Positions 32,431 through 44,240 of a stretch of 64,000 nucleotides of DNA are shown here, piece after piece. This stretch comes from Talinum fruticosum (taxonomy: Eukaryota; Streptophyta; Magnoliopsida; Caryophyllales; Talinaceae). The stretch spans positions 4,605,001 to 4,669,000 of the forward strand of contig JAITYX010000028.1 of the NCBI GenBank assembly GCA_021018815.1. Reading direction: 5' to 3'. The notes under the pieces are model-generated. The model saw only the letters and a list, made by a program, of their open reading frames with translations. It was not told the DNA's origin and did not search any database. The translations under genes and the position numbers were made by a program. Every line of letters begins with the position of its first letter. Within the stretch, counting starts at the first letter, position 1.

Positions 32431-32976
32431 AGGGTCATGCTAAACATAATATTTCTTCAGTTAATCCAACTTTGTGTACTGAAAGACGTCTTCACCACCC
32501 AAATCAGTCAATTTTATCGCTCCGCTTGGTAGTACCCGACTAAGCACAAATGGGCCTTGCTAGTTAGGCCTAAACTTTCCTTGAGGATCCTGGATTGGCA
32601 CCCTAATCTCCTTAAGGACCAAGTCTCCAACTTGTAGATTTTGAGGCTTTATTTTCTTGTTAAATACCCTTGATATACATGCCTCGCATGTTTGGACAAT
32701 ATATAAGGCATTGAGGCGCCTCTCATCTAGCAACACTAACTCTTCGTAGCATGCTTTAGCCCACTCGCCTCCGGAATCTTACTCTCGGCGATGCTCCGTA
32801 GTGAGGGGATGGAAATTTCTATTGGAAGGACTGATTCCATACCATATACTAGGGAGTAAGGTGTTGCTCCCGTAGACGTCTTAATAGAGGTCCGATAGCC
32901 CCATAAAGCGAAGGGCAACTTACCAAGCTAATCCTTATAGCTAACAACCATCTTCCCATTATTTTACAAATGTTTT
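32431..32976 (-). pseudogene. Tat3 integrase, C-terminal part (broken)
   Basis: The end of a Tat integrase. It reads, in minus-strand order, MPFALWGYRTSIKTSTGATP, YSLVYGMESVLPIEI and, near 32430-32600, DPQGKFRPN...GPF and LTDLGGEDVF, the C-terminal domain that binds DNA. One stop lies between the core and this part. Its upstream partner is at 50617-51150: the block AVEAANKN ends there at the LTR of Cop4, and this piece resumes in register with ICKIMGKMVV. The gene was one unit before Cop4 inserted. Confidence 0.85.
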
Positions 32977-34391
32977 TGAAGGTTTGCTCTTAGAGAGTCT
33001 AAGTCACCCTAGAGGGGGTAAATAGGGTGATGACGAAATTTAAACACTTTTTGCACAAACACTTAGATAAAGTAGATTCCGAGTCTAGATTCGACTCGGA
33101 AAGTTAAATACACGGATATACGTGAAAATCCTCTTGGGGCAAAAACCACGGATAGTGCTAATCCAAGCACCAAGTCAAATCCACTATTTTGAATCCACAA
33201 AATACACAGGACTGACTCAACATATACAATTCCTTATAAAGTTTTCCTACTCATAAATTCTCTTATCCGATCTAGTACTTCTTGATCGAGATAACCTTTA
33301 CAATCAGGGACAACCGAGCTAAGTTAACCCTTACAGCTCAATTAAGGGGCTTACACATAAAGTAAGCAAAGTATGTAATTAATTACAAGACTTTCTTTAC
33401 AACTCGGAGAATATTAAATACGGAATTAGAGTTGTAAATAGAAGATTGAGTAAGAATAAGAATAGTAATTGGCTTAACAATAAAATGCATTCCAAGCAAT
33501 CTTCAAGTCTTATGGATTGGCTTCTATTTATACTCAACCAGACAGAGTGACTGTTGAGTCTTGGTTCTGGACTGAAATCTTCACTAGCCGTTGTAACAGC
33601 CTATTCTAAGTCGCTCGTAAAAGATCCGTTAGGATGTGAACATTATGCAATGGCTCTTAGCTCCCAAACATGATCCAATCACTTGGTAGTGACTGAAACC
33701 GAGGTGGAAACAATCGTTAAGCCTAGAGTTGGAATTTTCCAGTTTTGGAAATAAACAACCCCGACACGGTGTCTAAGCCATGTCTAAAAGCGACTAAAGC
33801 TTATCTCGTTGGTGTTTAACGGCTAGAAGCCGGTTGCTTTTAAAATTCAAAAATAGATTAGCCTTGTTTGAATAACCTAAAAAGCAAACCACATTGGTTT
33901 TCAAAGTATAAAATTCATTGGTCCAAGATTAGACACGGATAATAATATAATTAAAGTAATTAAGAGCTTAATTATCTTAGGCCTAAAAGAATAGAATTTT
34001 CCGAGTCTATTATACAATAAGTTCATATTCCATCTAGAGTCAATCTTAAACGCAATCAAGTTAGATATTAGATTATCAAGAAGCATGAACTTGATACAAT
34101 CAAATAATTCTCCAAGATATAAACCGACTTGGAACAAAGAATTAACGTTGTAATTCATTTTGCCTTAGAATACAAAGTCAGCAGTTAGAATAAGTGTGTT
34201 AGAGAAATTATTTAAGCATGGATGGCTCTGAGTGATGTTTGAGTGAGTCGAAATACAAGTAAGAGATTATGAAGTAAAGCGCTTTCGAGTCGGTTAGAAC
34301 ATAGTGAAAACTTAGATGTGAGTTTCTATAAAACTCATAACGACTTAGAATCAAAACCTAAGAGAGATAGAGAGTCATACCCGAGTCTTCA
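32977..34391 (-). repeat. Cop4 3' LTR
   Basis: 1415-bp LTR, TGAAGG (32977) to CTTCA (34391). The minus-strand TATAAATA is at 33532-33525, with a decayed paired AACGG motif 53 bp upstream (33585-33602). It closely resembles the LTR at 49187-50616 and the two flank the 17.6-kb element Cop4. The sides facing outward are A-rich on the minus strand: AAAAA before the 5' LTR and AAAAC after the 3' LTR, consistent with a short target-site duplication in integrase. Confidence 0.9.
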
Positions 34392-34888
34392 ATCTATCCC
34401 TTTTTATGAAAGGCATTCCATACTTAAGATAGAAACTTGTTAGTTAAAAAAAAAATCATAGCAAATGATAAGAGCAGGAAATAATGTTCTCTTAAGTAAG
34501 ACTTGAGATACTTATAAAGTGCAACTCGGATCATAACATAACTCGTAATGCATTTGCGGATAATTGATCGGAGCAAAGAAAGAAAGAAATTGTAACCATA
34601 GCGAGATATGTTAAAGAGTTAAGTATCGAGCAAAAAAAAAAAAATAAAGTATGTGACTTAGAAACAAGTATGCTCATAGAAAGAAAAATTCATTCATTGC
34701 TCGAAAAAGAAATATGTATGGAGCTTACAAAAACTTAGACAAAAAGGGAGGAAACTCCCTTAAACCAAACATCCAAGTTTTCTATATTTCTCCTCCTATG
34801 CATTTCGTCAAAAGTAGAAAAGAAAAAAGAAGAAAAGTACAACGGATGTTGGACAAAAGAAATAAAAATCGAAAAGAGAAACGATAAA
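34392..34888 (-). other. Cop4 region between env-like ORF and 3' LTR
   Basis: Non-coding, AT-rich. The minus strand has AAAAAGGGATAGA at 34403-34391 as polypurine tract and the ATCTTAAGTATGGAATGCC phrase next to it. A poly-A tract lies near 34635-34647. Confidence 0.6.
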
Positions 34889-36608
34889 CTAAGAAAAGGG
34901 GGCAGGTTATCCGGAGGAGGAGGGACAAGCGATGACGTTTACACTGTTTGCTTATGTAGAAGTGGATGAACGGGGAGGCTGCAGATCTGGAATATCAGTG
35001 GATCTGCTCGGTCCGAGTTCCGTTAACCAAGGAAACATCATCCTCGAGCTCTTCTTCCTCGAAGACAACTACAGGCGTTGCTTCGAGGCGAGGCCTTTTG
35101 ACTGACCGACATCACTAGCCTCTTCCGAGCCACTTAGAACATGATTTGAAAAGATCGGTTCTAGTTCCTTTACTCCCTGGCCCTCGGGTGGAGCAGCCAC
35201 TTCTTCTTCTTTTTCTTCTTCTTCTTTCTCCTCGGCTTCTCCTTCTACGACTTGAGCTTCTTCCTCACCTGCCTCTTCACTGCTTCTCAATCTCGGCTAA
35301 GCTTGACTTAGTCTGGGCTGGAGGACTCCTTAGATGTGTCCGAGTCCTTAGTAGTTTTTGATCTGCGTTCTTGGAGGAGACGAACCTGCTCGTGCTGTTC
35401 TTTGATAATCTCCTTGAGCTCAAACATGAGATCTTGGTTCTCCGGATTTGAGACTCGCGTGGTTTTCCGGTGGATTACCGGGTTTTGAAGAACATTTTTG
35501 AAGGAGCGGAGAGTAGTTTGAAACTCTTCAAACACGAAGCAAATTTTTTTATCATATTGGTAAAACAGAGTAACGACATGAAGGTTGACAAGTAGAAGGA
35601 CCAGCAGAAGAGGGTGGAAGAGCTGGTTCGATCACACCCTCACGTAAAGTCACACACCGAGACTTGACCTCCTACTAACCGTACCCCAAAAGCTATTTTT
35701 CTTCTAATACAAATGGCAACTTTAGAGACAACATTTGGATCTGTGGGTAGGGAACTTTGAACTGTTTGAACCCACACGGGAGGAAGATGTGTCAACTCGG
35801 ACTCATGAACCCACACACCGAGGCTTGACCTCCTAGTAACCGTACCCCAAAAGCTCTTTTTCTACTAATACAAATGGCAACTTCGGAGACAGACATTTGG
35901 ATCCGTGGGTAGGGAACTTTGAACTGTTTGAAGATAACATTCAAGAGAGCTCCTAAAGGATATAGAGCGGATTTCTTTGAGTGAGCTTGCACATAAGCCA
36001 TCTATCGAAGAATAGCTAGGGAGAGGTCTACGCCGTAGCCCTCCGGAATGTCGAACAAGGCTTTGAGAATCTTGGAGTTTGGATTCTCCTTACTAGAGTG
36101 ATGAGAAAAGAAGGTTCTTATAAGAATGAAATAGAGCGACCTTGCTTCAAATTTCATCCGAGTCACGGAGAAGTTCCTTCATGACTCGGTACTTCTTTTG
36201 CATACTTTTCAAAGAAGTCATCTGCGACTTCCATGAAAGGTATAGGGTTAGACTTGAGAAAGAGAGAAGTGACTTTGAAGAGTTTGTGGAGAAGGGTCAG
36301 GTTGATTCGTACAATCGTACTCCAAAATTTTTGAGGTCGTCACACCCTCACGTAAAGTCATGTTTGCATAGAACTCGGCAACGAGTTCGGGATAAATATA
36401 CTCACGTAAGCACAAATAATTGTATACCTATGTAGTTTTGATATTGTGCAACCACGAGAAAGAGGTGGTTGGAAAGAATTTATCATCCAACTTTAGGTGT
36501 TGGATGACGAAGTGCTCGAGCAAGGTTTGAAGTACTTCCCTGAGTGTTTTTGGTGTGAGGCTTTTTGGTGGCTAAACCAAATTCTTCAACGATTCCTTGC
36601 TTAGGCAT
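34889..36608 (-). pseudogene. Cop4 env-like ORF (broken)
   Basis: Start ATG at 36608 (MPKQG...). Blocks in order: DDKFFPTTSFSWL near 36440-36480, YIYPELVAEFYANM near 36360-36405, RNFSVTRMKFEA near 36150-36185, ENPNSKILKALFDI near 36050-36095, coiled coil with LKEIIKEQHEQVRLLQER near 35365-35420, and an acidic tail (EEKEEEEKEEE) near 35195-35240. It is about 1.7 kb long, like Cop1. An approximately 130-bp segment is repeated (35640-35770 and 35810-35940 share AGGCTTGACCTCCTA-like and CCGTACCCCAAAAGC phrases). Frameshifts and stops break it. Confidence 0.75.
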
Positions 36609-36910
36609 GGTGAGAAAGTTGAGATTGAGAGAGAGAGCGAGAGAAGGTGAAAGTAGGGTGAGTAAAGAGAATAGAGAATTCGAGAGATAGAGAGAGAATA
36701 CGAGCAAGCGTAAGTATCGAGAAAAATGAGAGCAAGTAATCGAGTGGGAAAAGTGAAGAAAAGAAGGTAAAGGGGTGCTATTTAAAGCAAAAAGGAATGA
36801 CCTTCAACCTTCATTCCGACTCGAATACCAATCAACATTCTCGGACCGGTGTGACGTTCGCACTCCAACGGCTAGTATTCCAGACATCTTTCTTTCAACG
36901 ACTAGTTTCT
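36609..36910 (-). promoter_or_regulatory. Cop4 putative internal promoter of env-like ORF
   Basis: TATA-like TTTAAATA (minus strand) at 36786-36779, 171 bp before the env-like ATG and 395 bp after the RNase H stop. Upstream, TCCAACGGCTA at 36864-36874 matches the mitosis-specific activator consensus in full; a decayed second copy is at 36894-36905. The leader is pyrimidine-rich on the minus strand. Confidence 0.55.
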
Positions 36911-37180
36911 TCTTATTGAAACGCATGGCAAAGAGAGAGAAGAAAGAGTTTTCAAAAAGATTTCCGAAATTCTCCCTTTTATCTAGAGATGATCTCGGAA
37001 GTTTGACGTCCATTTTGATTAGAGACTCGAGTCCGACTTAGTATTGTTTCGAGTGACTAAGAATACTCAAACAACTAATAACTCACAGCTCGGTCTCATT
37101 CTCGAGTCAATTGATGCATTTGTTATTAAAACATATAACACATAATCATGGAAAGATAATTCATCTAATAACTCACGGAA
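36911..37180 (-). other. Cop4 spacer between pol and env-like promoter
   Basis: Non-coding, equivalent to 627-900 of Cop1 and 23461-23718 of Cop3. Confidence 0.6.
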
Positions 37181-39457
37181 TCATGTGTTAATCATGCCAA
37201 GCTCATTCCTAATAAAGCAAAATTGATCCTCACTAAGAGGCTTAGTGAAAATATCAACTAACTGAAATTTCATATGAATGAATTCAAGCTCAATATCACC
37301 TTTCTCGGAATGGTCTCTCGGAAAATGATACATGACCTCAATATGTTTTTTATTTGAGTGTTGGACTAGATTCTTAGTGATACTGATTGCGCTCTAATTA
37401 TCACACTTGATTGGGATAGATGTGAATGATAGCCCAAGATCCTTCAAGTGCTGCTTGATCCACGAGAATCTAAGCACAGCAAGCTCTAGCTGCAATGTAT
37501 CGAGCCTCGGTAGTTGATAAAGCAACCGAGTTTTGTTTCTTTGAATGCTAAGAGATGAGGGATTGACCCAGAAATTGGCATGCTCCTGATGTGCTCTTTC
37601 TATCAAATTTGTATCCAGCATAATCAGCATTTGAGTATCCAATGAGAGTCTGTTCTTAGTCTTTTGAAAACCATAGACCAAGATTCCGAGTCCCTGCAAG
37701 ATAACAAAAATTCTCTTCACCGTAGTGAGATGTGATTCTTTTGGATTAGCTTGAAATCTTACACAAAGGCAAACATTGAACATAATATCTGGCCTACTAG
37801 ATGTGAGATAGAGTAGAGATCCAATTATACCTCTGTAGAGTTTCGATCTACATTTTTACCTTTCTCACCTAAGTCCAGCTTCAAACTCGCTTCTCATAGG
37901 TGTTGCTCCATGCTTCACATCTTATACCTTTTACTTCTTCAACAACTCCTTTGTATACGTATATTGATGAACATAAATGCCATCCTTGTCTTGTTTAATT
38001 TGTAGACCAAGAAAGAAGTTGAGTTCTCCCATCGTACTCATTTGCAACTCCTATCTCATAAAACTCTTGACATAGAGTTTCATTAGGAGTGCCAAAAATG
38101 ATATTATCAACATATATCCGAATGATAAGAAAATATTTCTCCTTGGTTTTTATGAAAAGAGTTTTGTCAATCTAACCTCTTTTGAAACCATTTTCAACCA
38201 AGAAACTGCTCATTCTTTCATACGAACTCGTAGCGACTGTTTAAGACCATATAAAGCCTTTTGCAATTTGAAAACTTGATTTGGAAATTCTGAGTTTTCA
38301 AATCCAAGGGATTACTTAACCAAAACTTCTTCTTGAATGAAACCATTTAAAAAGCACATTTGACATCCATTTGATAAAGCTTGATATTCATGCTAGATGC
38401 AAATGACAACAAGATTATGATTGCCTAAATCCTAACAATAGGTGGAAAGGTTTCCCCACAATCAATTCCTTCCTCTTAATTATAACCCTAAGCAACAAGT
38501 CTAGTTTTATTTCGACTACCGATCCTTCCTCATGCGGTTTTTCTTGAAACCCATTTAGTTCCAATGACTGGGTGGTTATAAGGTCGTTTAGTCAAGGTCC
38601 GGACTTGGTTTCTTTCAAATTGATTAAGCTCTTCTTGCATGGTCTTTACCCATTCAGGTTCATTTAGGGCCTTTAGTGCATTTTTGGGTTCTGTTAATGA
38701 TATGAATGAAGAAAATGCACACAGATTATACAAAGAAGATCGAGTTCTTACCCCACTCGTTGATGTCGGAGAGTATGTTTTCCGGTGGGTGACTGGATGT
38801 ATATTGAAAGCTTTACTTGTCCTCTAATTCACCAAGTTTGTTGGTTGAATAAATTGATCTTTAGTTGGTTGATTTTGCTTGAGTCTTTGTATTGACTTGT
38901 TCTTCGACGATTCCGAGCTGGCTCGTGTACTTGTTCGATCCGAGTCACAACATTCCGAGTTGCCTTATTCCGAATTTCCTCAATTCTTATGTTTAAACTC
39001 TTTCGAGCTCGGCTTCAGCAAGGTCGTCTTCATCTCTGTTAAGCTTGAGATCCGAGTATGTGGATTCACTTATCCTGCCAAGATCAATCTTATCAAAGAC
39101 AACATGGATTCTTTTTCCACTTTGCTAGTCCTTTTGTTAAATACACGATAAGCTTTACTTGTGAGATGAATAACTCGGAACTATACCTTCATCCGACCTA
39201 GCATCAAACTTAGTCGGATGTTCCTTACCATTGTTGTGAACGAAGAACTTACACCCAAAATGGTCCGAAATAGGATATGTTGGGTTTCTTTCCCTTGTAT
39301 ACCTCATAAGGAGTCTTCTTCAAGATGGGTTTGATGAGACATTTATTGAGTGTGTAATTTGCTCGTGTTGATCGCCTCAACCCGAAATAGTGAGGTAGAT
39401 AATTTTCAATCATCATAGTCCTTCCTATTTCTTCAAGAGTTCTATTCTTTCTCTCCA
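37181..39457 (-). pseudogene. Cop4 pol: integrase end, RT and RNase H (broken)
   Basis: The part of Cop4 pol left of the Cop5 insertion. It starts inside integrase at VERKNRTLEEIGRTMM (39457 down), so the catalytic Glu is kept but both Asp are missing. RT N-terminus is clear in ALNEPEWVKTMQEELNQFER (38530-38733). The active-site box reads YVDN (38115-38104) instead of YVDD, an Asp to Asn change that would abolish catalysis. RNase H runs from about 37800 to the stop at 37183-37181, with RNELGMI-type ending. It is broken by frameshifts. The missing N-terminal part of pol starts at 47236-47300, beyond Cop5. Confidence 0.85.
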
Positions 39458-39470
39458 CTTTGTTAGTCCT

Positions 39471-40442
39471 TGAATTCGAGTGGACATCGAAGAGAGCTTG
39501 TGCATCACTACGGTGGACAAAGTAGAAGAAAGGATTTGAGAAACACCCGAAGTGGAGGAGATACCAGGTGGAGGAGGTAGAGAAAGAGGGGATTGAGTCC
39601 GAGTCGCAAGCGAAGAAGATGGCCTCACTTCGAAGTTATAGACCCGGACACCCGGTTGGGTCTCTTGGTATCCATACCCAAGAAGTTCATTCTTGCCAAA
39701 GACAATGGCAGCCTAGGAAACCGCGTTAGGATCCGAGGGAAGAGGAACTTTGAATTGCTTGAAGATTAGGGTGAGAAGAGCCCCGAAAGGAAGCGGGGTT
39801 GACTTCTTGGTCCGAGTCCGAGCGAGCACGGCTGCCATTTGCTCGACTATAGTAGGAAAGTGGTCTATTTTGTAGCCCTCAAGAATGTCGTATAAGGCTT
39901 TGAGATGCTTGGAGTTGGGGTTCTCCTTGCTTGAATGTTGTGAGAAGAAGGTCCTCATCAGCGAAAGCACGGAAGACAAGCTTCGATTTGAGTTGAGTCA
40001 CAAAGAAGTTTTTACGTGACTCAGGAAACTCTTTGGCATATTTTTCAATGAATTCATCGAGCAACCTCGTTGAAAGGAATGGGGTTGCTTGTTGAGGCAA
40101 AGAGAAGATACTTTGAAGAGATGGTGAAGAAGAGAGGTGTTGATGCGGATCGTGACGTTTTGAACTCTAGAGGTGAGGATACCCTCGGAGCTAGAGAGGT
40201 TAGAATAAAACTCGAAACCAGTTCGGGTATATAAACTCGCCGAAACAGAGGAAATTGTAAACCCCTGTTGATTTGATGTGAGCCAACCATGAAAACTTTG
40301 TGCTCGGGAAGAATTTGTCATCCAACGTTAAATGTTAGGTGACAATGATTTTTGAGGGATTAGAGGGGCCTTCCTGGCTTTTAGTTCGAGGTTTCTTGGT
40401 TGCGGAACCAAGAAAATCGGGGTGGGAACCTCTTTTCGGCAT
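39471..40442 (-). pseudogene. Cop5 env-like ORF (best preserved N-terminal half, C-terminus lost)
   Basis: Start ATG at 40442 (MPKRGSHPDF). In order: LTLDDKFFPSTKFSWLAHI near 40275-40335, FIYPELVSSF near 40205-40235, YAKEFPESRKNF near 40000-40040, ENPNSKHLKALYDILEGYKI near 39870-39930, STPLPFGALL near 39775-39805 and GYQETQPGVRVYNFE near 39630-39670. Only a few breaks occur, fewer than in the other copies. The gene ends at about 39471 after STRIQG-like sequence, where it is fused to integrase of Cop4; the coil, acidic tail and 3' LTR of Cop5 are missing. Confidence 0.75.
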
Positions 40443-40810
40443 GTTTGTATGAAAAGAGAGAGATGGACTTTTGAGAGAGGGAAAGAGAGAGGGAGAGATA
40501 GCTCGACGAAAGTGAGAAAAAAAAAGAAAGAGTAGAAAGAGAGAGTTGAGAGTGACGAGTGCTTACTTGAGACTTCTTTCACTTATCTTGAGAGCGATGA
40601 AATCTTCTTCGAACATAGAAAGCTTGCTCTAGTTGAAGCAAGTGAGAGAGAGTGTGTAGAGAGTAAAGTAAGCGAAATTAAGGAAAATGGATGCTATTTA
40701 TTGAGAAAGAAATATGTACGTTCGACCCAACTCTTCGACGGTCGCCTCGGACCGGTGTGGCTGTTCCGCTCTCCAACGGTTAGAATTCCAGCGATTGTCT
40801 CCCAATGGCT
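40443..40810 (-). promoter_or_regulatory. Cop5 putative internal promoter of env-like ORF
   Basis: TATA-like AATAAATA (minus strand) at 40702-40695, 391 bp after the RNase H stop. Upstream TCCAACGGTTA at 40772-40782 matches the mitosis-specific activator consensus; a second, TCCCAATGGCTAG, at about 40799-40811 is decayed. The distance to the ATG is 253 bp, about 75 bp longer than in other copies because the CT-rich leader has expanded. A GA-repeat stretch lies just beyond at 40827-40850. Confidence 0.5.
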
Positions 40811-41092
40811 AGTTGTCCGATTCGATGTGCGAGAGAGAGAGAGAGAGAAAGAGAGATTTTAAAAGAAATTTCTGAAATTCTCCACCGATCTATAGATGAT
40901 TTCGAAGTTTGATGTCCATTTTTCTCAAAATCCGAGTCCGACTCAGTGAAGTTTCGAGTGACTTAGAAACCATGGACAAACTATAACTCACGAGCTTAGT
41001 ATCACTGGCTCAATCGAACTAATTGTTATTTAAAGATAGAAAGCGTATAACATATAATCACGTAAAGAAATTTCACTCAAAAAAGCACATAA
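40811..41092 (-). other. Cop5 spacer between pol and env-like promoter
   Basis: Non-coding; holds a GAGAGA microsatellite (40827-40850) and the TTTGATGTCCATTTTTCTC phrase (40907-40925) shared with Cop1, Cop3 and Cop4. Confidence 0.6.
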
Positions 41093-44000
41093 TCATGCAT
41101 TGATCATGCCAAGCTCATTCCTAATAAAGCAAAACTGATCCTCACTAAGTGGCTTAGTAAAGATATCAGCTAATTGAAGTTTGGTAGGAATGAATTCAAG
41201 TTCAATATCACCTTTCTCATAATGGTCTCTTAGAAAATGATACCCGACCTCAATATGTTTTCTCTTTGAGTGCTTGAACCGGGTTCTTGGTGATGCCGAT
41301 TGTACTTTGATTGTCACACTTGATTGGAATTAATTTAAATGTAAGTCCAAGATTTCTCAAGTGTTGCTTGATCCATAAAATCTGAGCGAGCATGCTCCAA
41401 CCGCAATATACTCGACTTCAGCGAGTTGATAGAGCTACTGAGTTTTGCTTCTTTTAGTGCCAAAATATCGTGGATTGACACGAAACCGGCAAGCTCTTAA
41501 GGTACTCTTTCTATCGGCTTTGTATCCAGCATAGTCAGCATCCGAGTATCCAGTGAGAGTCGGTTTTGAGTCTCTAGAGTACCATAGACCTAGATTCCGA
41601 GTCCCTGTAAGATATCTGAATATTCTCTTCACCACGAGTGAGATGTGATTCTTTAGGATTAGCTTGAAATCTTGCACACGGATATACACTAAACATTATG
41701 TCTGGTCTACTGGAAGTAAGATATAGCAAAGACCCAATCATACCTCGATAAAGTTCTAATCTCATCGCTTTACCTTTCTCGTCCGAGTCGGGTTTTATGC
41801 TTGCTACTTATAGGTGTTGCTTCATGTTTCACATCTTGAAGCTTATACTTCCTCAGACAACTCCTTGGTATACTTTAATTAATGGACATAGATGCCATCT
41901 TTGTCTTCCTTGATTTGTAGACCAAGGAAGAAATTGAGTTCTCCCATCATACTCATTTGAAATTCTGTCAGATTAACTCGGAAAAATCTCGACACGAGAA
42001 TTTCATTAGTAGCTCCAAAAATTATGTCATCAACATAGATCCGAGTAATAAGAAAGTCTTTCCCCTTGGTTTATATAAAAAGAGTTTTGTCTATCTCACC
42101 TCTTCTAAAGTCATTTTCAACCAAGAAATTGCTCAGTCTTTCATACCAAGCTCTAGGAGCTTGTTTAAGACCATAGAGATCTTTTTAAAATTTGAAAACA
42201 TGATTTGAAAATTTGGAGTTTTCAAATCTGGGGGTTGCTCAACATTGACTTCCTCTTCAATGAAAGCATTGAGAAAAGCACATTTAACATCCATTTGATA
42301 CAACTGGATATTCATGCTAGATGCAAATGCCAATAAGATTCTAATAGCTTCAATTCCGCAACAAGTGCAAAGGTTTCCCCACAATTAATCCCTTCTTCTT
42401 GATTGTAACCTTGAGCCACAAGTCTAGCCTTATTTCTGACTACCAACCCACCTTCATCAAGTTTGTTCTTGAAAACCCATTTGGTTCCTATGACTGGGTG
42501 GTTAGAAGGTCGTTTGGTCGAGTCCGGACTTGGTTTCTTTCGAATTGATTAAGTTCCTCTTGCATGGCCTCTACCCATTTAGGTTCATTTAGGGCCTTTA
42601 GTGCATTTTTGGGTTTAGTTAATGAAATGAATTCAATGAATGCACATAGATTTTGTAGAGAAGAACGATTCTTACCCCACTCGTTGATATCGGATAAGAT
42701 GTTTTCGAGTGGGTGGCTCGAAGCATATTTGAATGCTTTACCTATTCTCCGGTTTACCAAATCAGTAGGTTGAATTGGTTGATCTTCGAAGTCTGTTCTG
42801 ATTGAGCTTGTTCATCTAATTGACCTTCAACACTCTGAGTTAGCTCTTGAGTTATCTCATTCCGAGTCAGGTTATTTTGAGTCACTTCGTTACGAGTGAC
42901 CTTGATTTGATTCTTGATGAGGTCATTTTCACCAAGGTCATCATCTCTGCTGAGCTTCGGATCCGAGAATGTTGACTCACTTGGTTTTTCCTGTTCAATC
43001 TCATCAAAAACAACGTGGATGCTTTCTTCCCTTTGTCAGTTCTTTAAGTGAAAATACGATATGCTTTGCGATGAGATGAATAACCAACAAAAATACCTTC
43101 ATCTAACCGAGCATCAAACTTTGTTAGGTAATCCTTACCATTGTTGTGAACAAAGCACTTACATCAAAAGGGTTTAAAGTATGAAATGTTGGGTTTCTTC
43201 CCTTTGTAGAGCTTGTATGGAGTTTTCTTTAGGATGGGTCTCATGAGGCATCTGTTTAATGTGTAGTTTCTTGTGTTAATCGCCTTAGCCTGGAAATAGT
43301 AGGGTAGATCATGTTCAATCATCATTGTCCTTCCTATTTCTTCAAGAGTCTAGTTCTTTCTCTCCACTAATCCATTTTGTTGAGGAGTTCTTGGTGCTGA
43401 GAAGTTGTAGGAAATACCATTCTTATCACAAAACTCTGCAAATTCCGAGTAGTTGAACTCCTTTCCATGGTCGGTTTGAATTCTCTAGATCCGAGTTTGA
43501 GACTCAAGTTGGATTTTTGTGCAGAGCTCGTTGAACTATTTGAAAACTTTATTTTTGTGCTTAAGAAAATAAACCTAGGTAAATCGTGAGTAGTCATCAA
43601 TAATCACAAGCACATATGATTTATCTCCGAGACTCTTGATAGGGATTTCACCACATAAGTCTATATGCAACATTTCAAGCACCTTGGATGTGGAAACAGC
43701 TTTGAGAGATTTGAAAGATGATCTAACCTGTTTCCCTTTCGTGCATGCTTTACAAATTTTATCTTTTTTAAATGCGTAGTTAGGCAGTCCTCTAACTAAA
43801 CCATGAGAAGCAAGCTTCTTAATGGTATGGATGCTAATATGACCTAATCTACGATGCCATGTCCATGAATCATCATGTAGAGATGCTTTTAAGCAAGATA
43901 AATTCTGACTTAGGTTAGAAAGAGGAATAATGTAGGTGTTACCCGATCTCTTACCTCGAGCTTGGTCTCCTTGGTAGTATCATCGAAAATATAACAATTG

Positions 44001-44240
44001 GTCCGAGTAAATCTTACCTCTTGACCTTTGTCACACAATTGAGATATGCTTGAGTAGATTGTACTTCAATCCTTTAACAAGGTAGACCGGGTTTACCAGA
44101 TTGTCTCCTTTTCCAGTCTTGCCTATCCCAATTATCTTGCCCTTACTATCATCTCCAAATGTGACTTTGCCTCCCTTGTACTCTTCTAACTCATAAAAGA
44201 GTCTTGGAGTTCCTAACATGTGACGTTAGCATCCACTGTC
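41093..44240 (-). pseudogene. Cop5 pol: PR, INT, RT and RNase H (complete in extent, broken)
   Basis: The most complete copia pol in the window. Protease begins VLDSGC at 44240-44226 but the next codon is a TAA (44228-44226). INT: intact zinc finger with KICKACTKGKQ near 43740; first Asp kept in HIDLCGE (about 43660-43680); second Asp in QTDHGKEF and Glu in NGLVERKN (about 43350-43480). RT: WVEAMQEELNQFER near 42540-42580, active site YVDD intact at 42037-42026. RNase H: KADRKST and the ending RNELGMINA, stop at 41095-41093. Several frameshifts and stops separate the parts. All catalytic residues that I can find survive, so decay is mainly by indels. Confidence 0.85.

Noticed and set aside
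40827..40850. GA microsatellite as a regulatory GAGA element
   Set aside because: A simple purine repeat present only in Cop5; the other copies lack it at this place.
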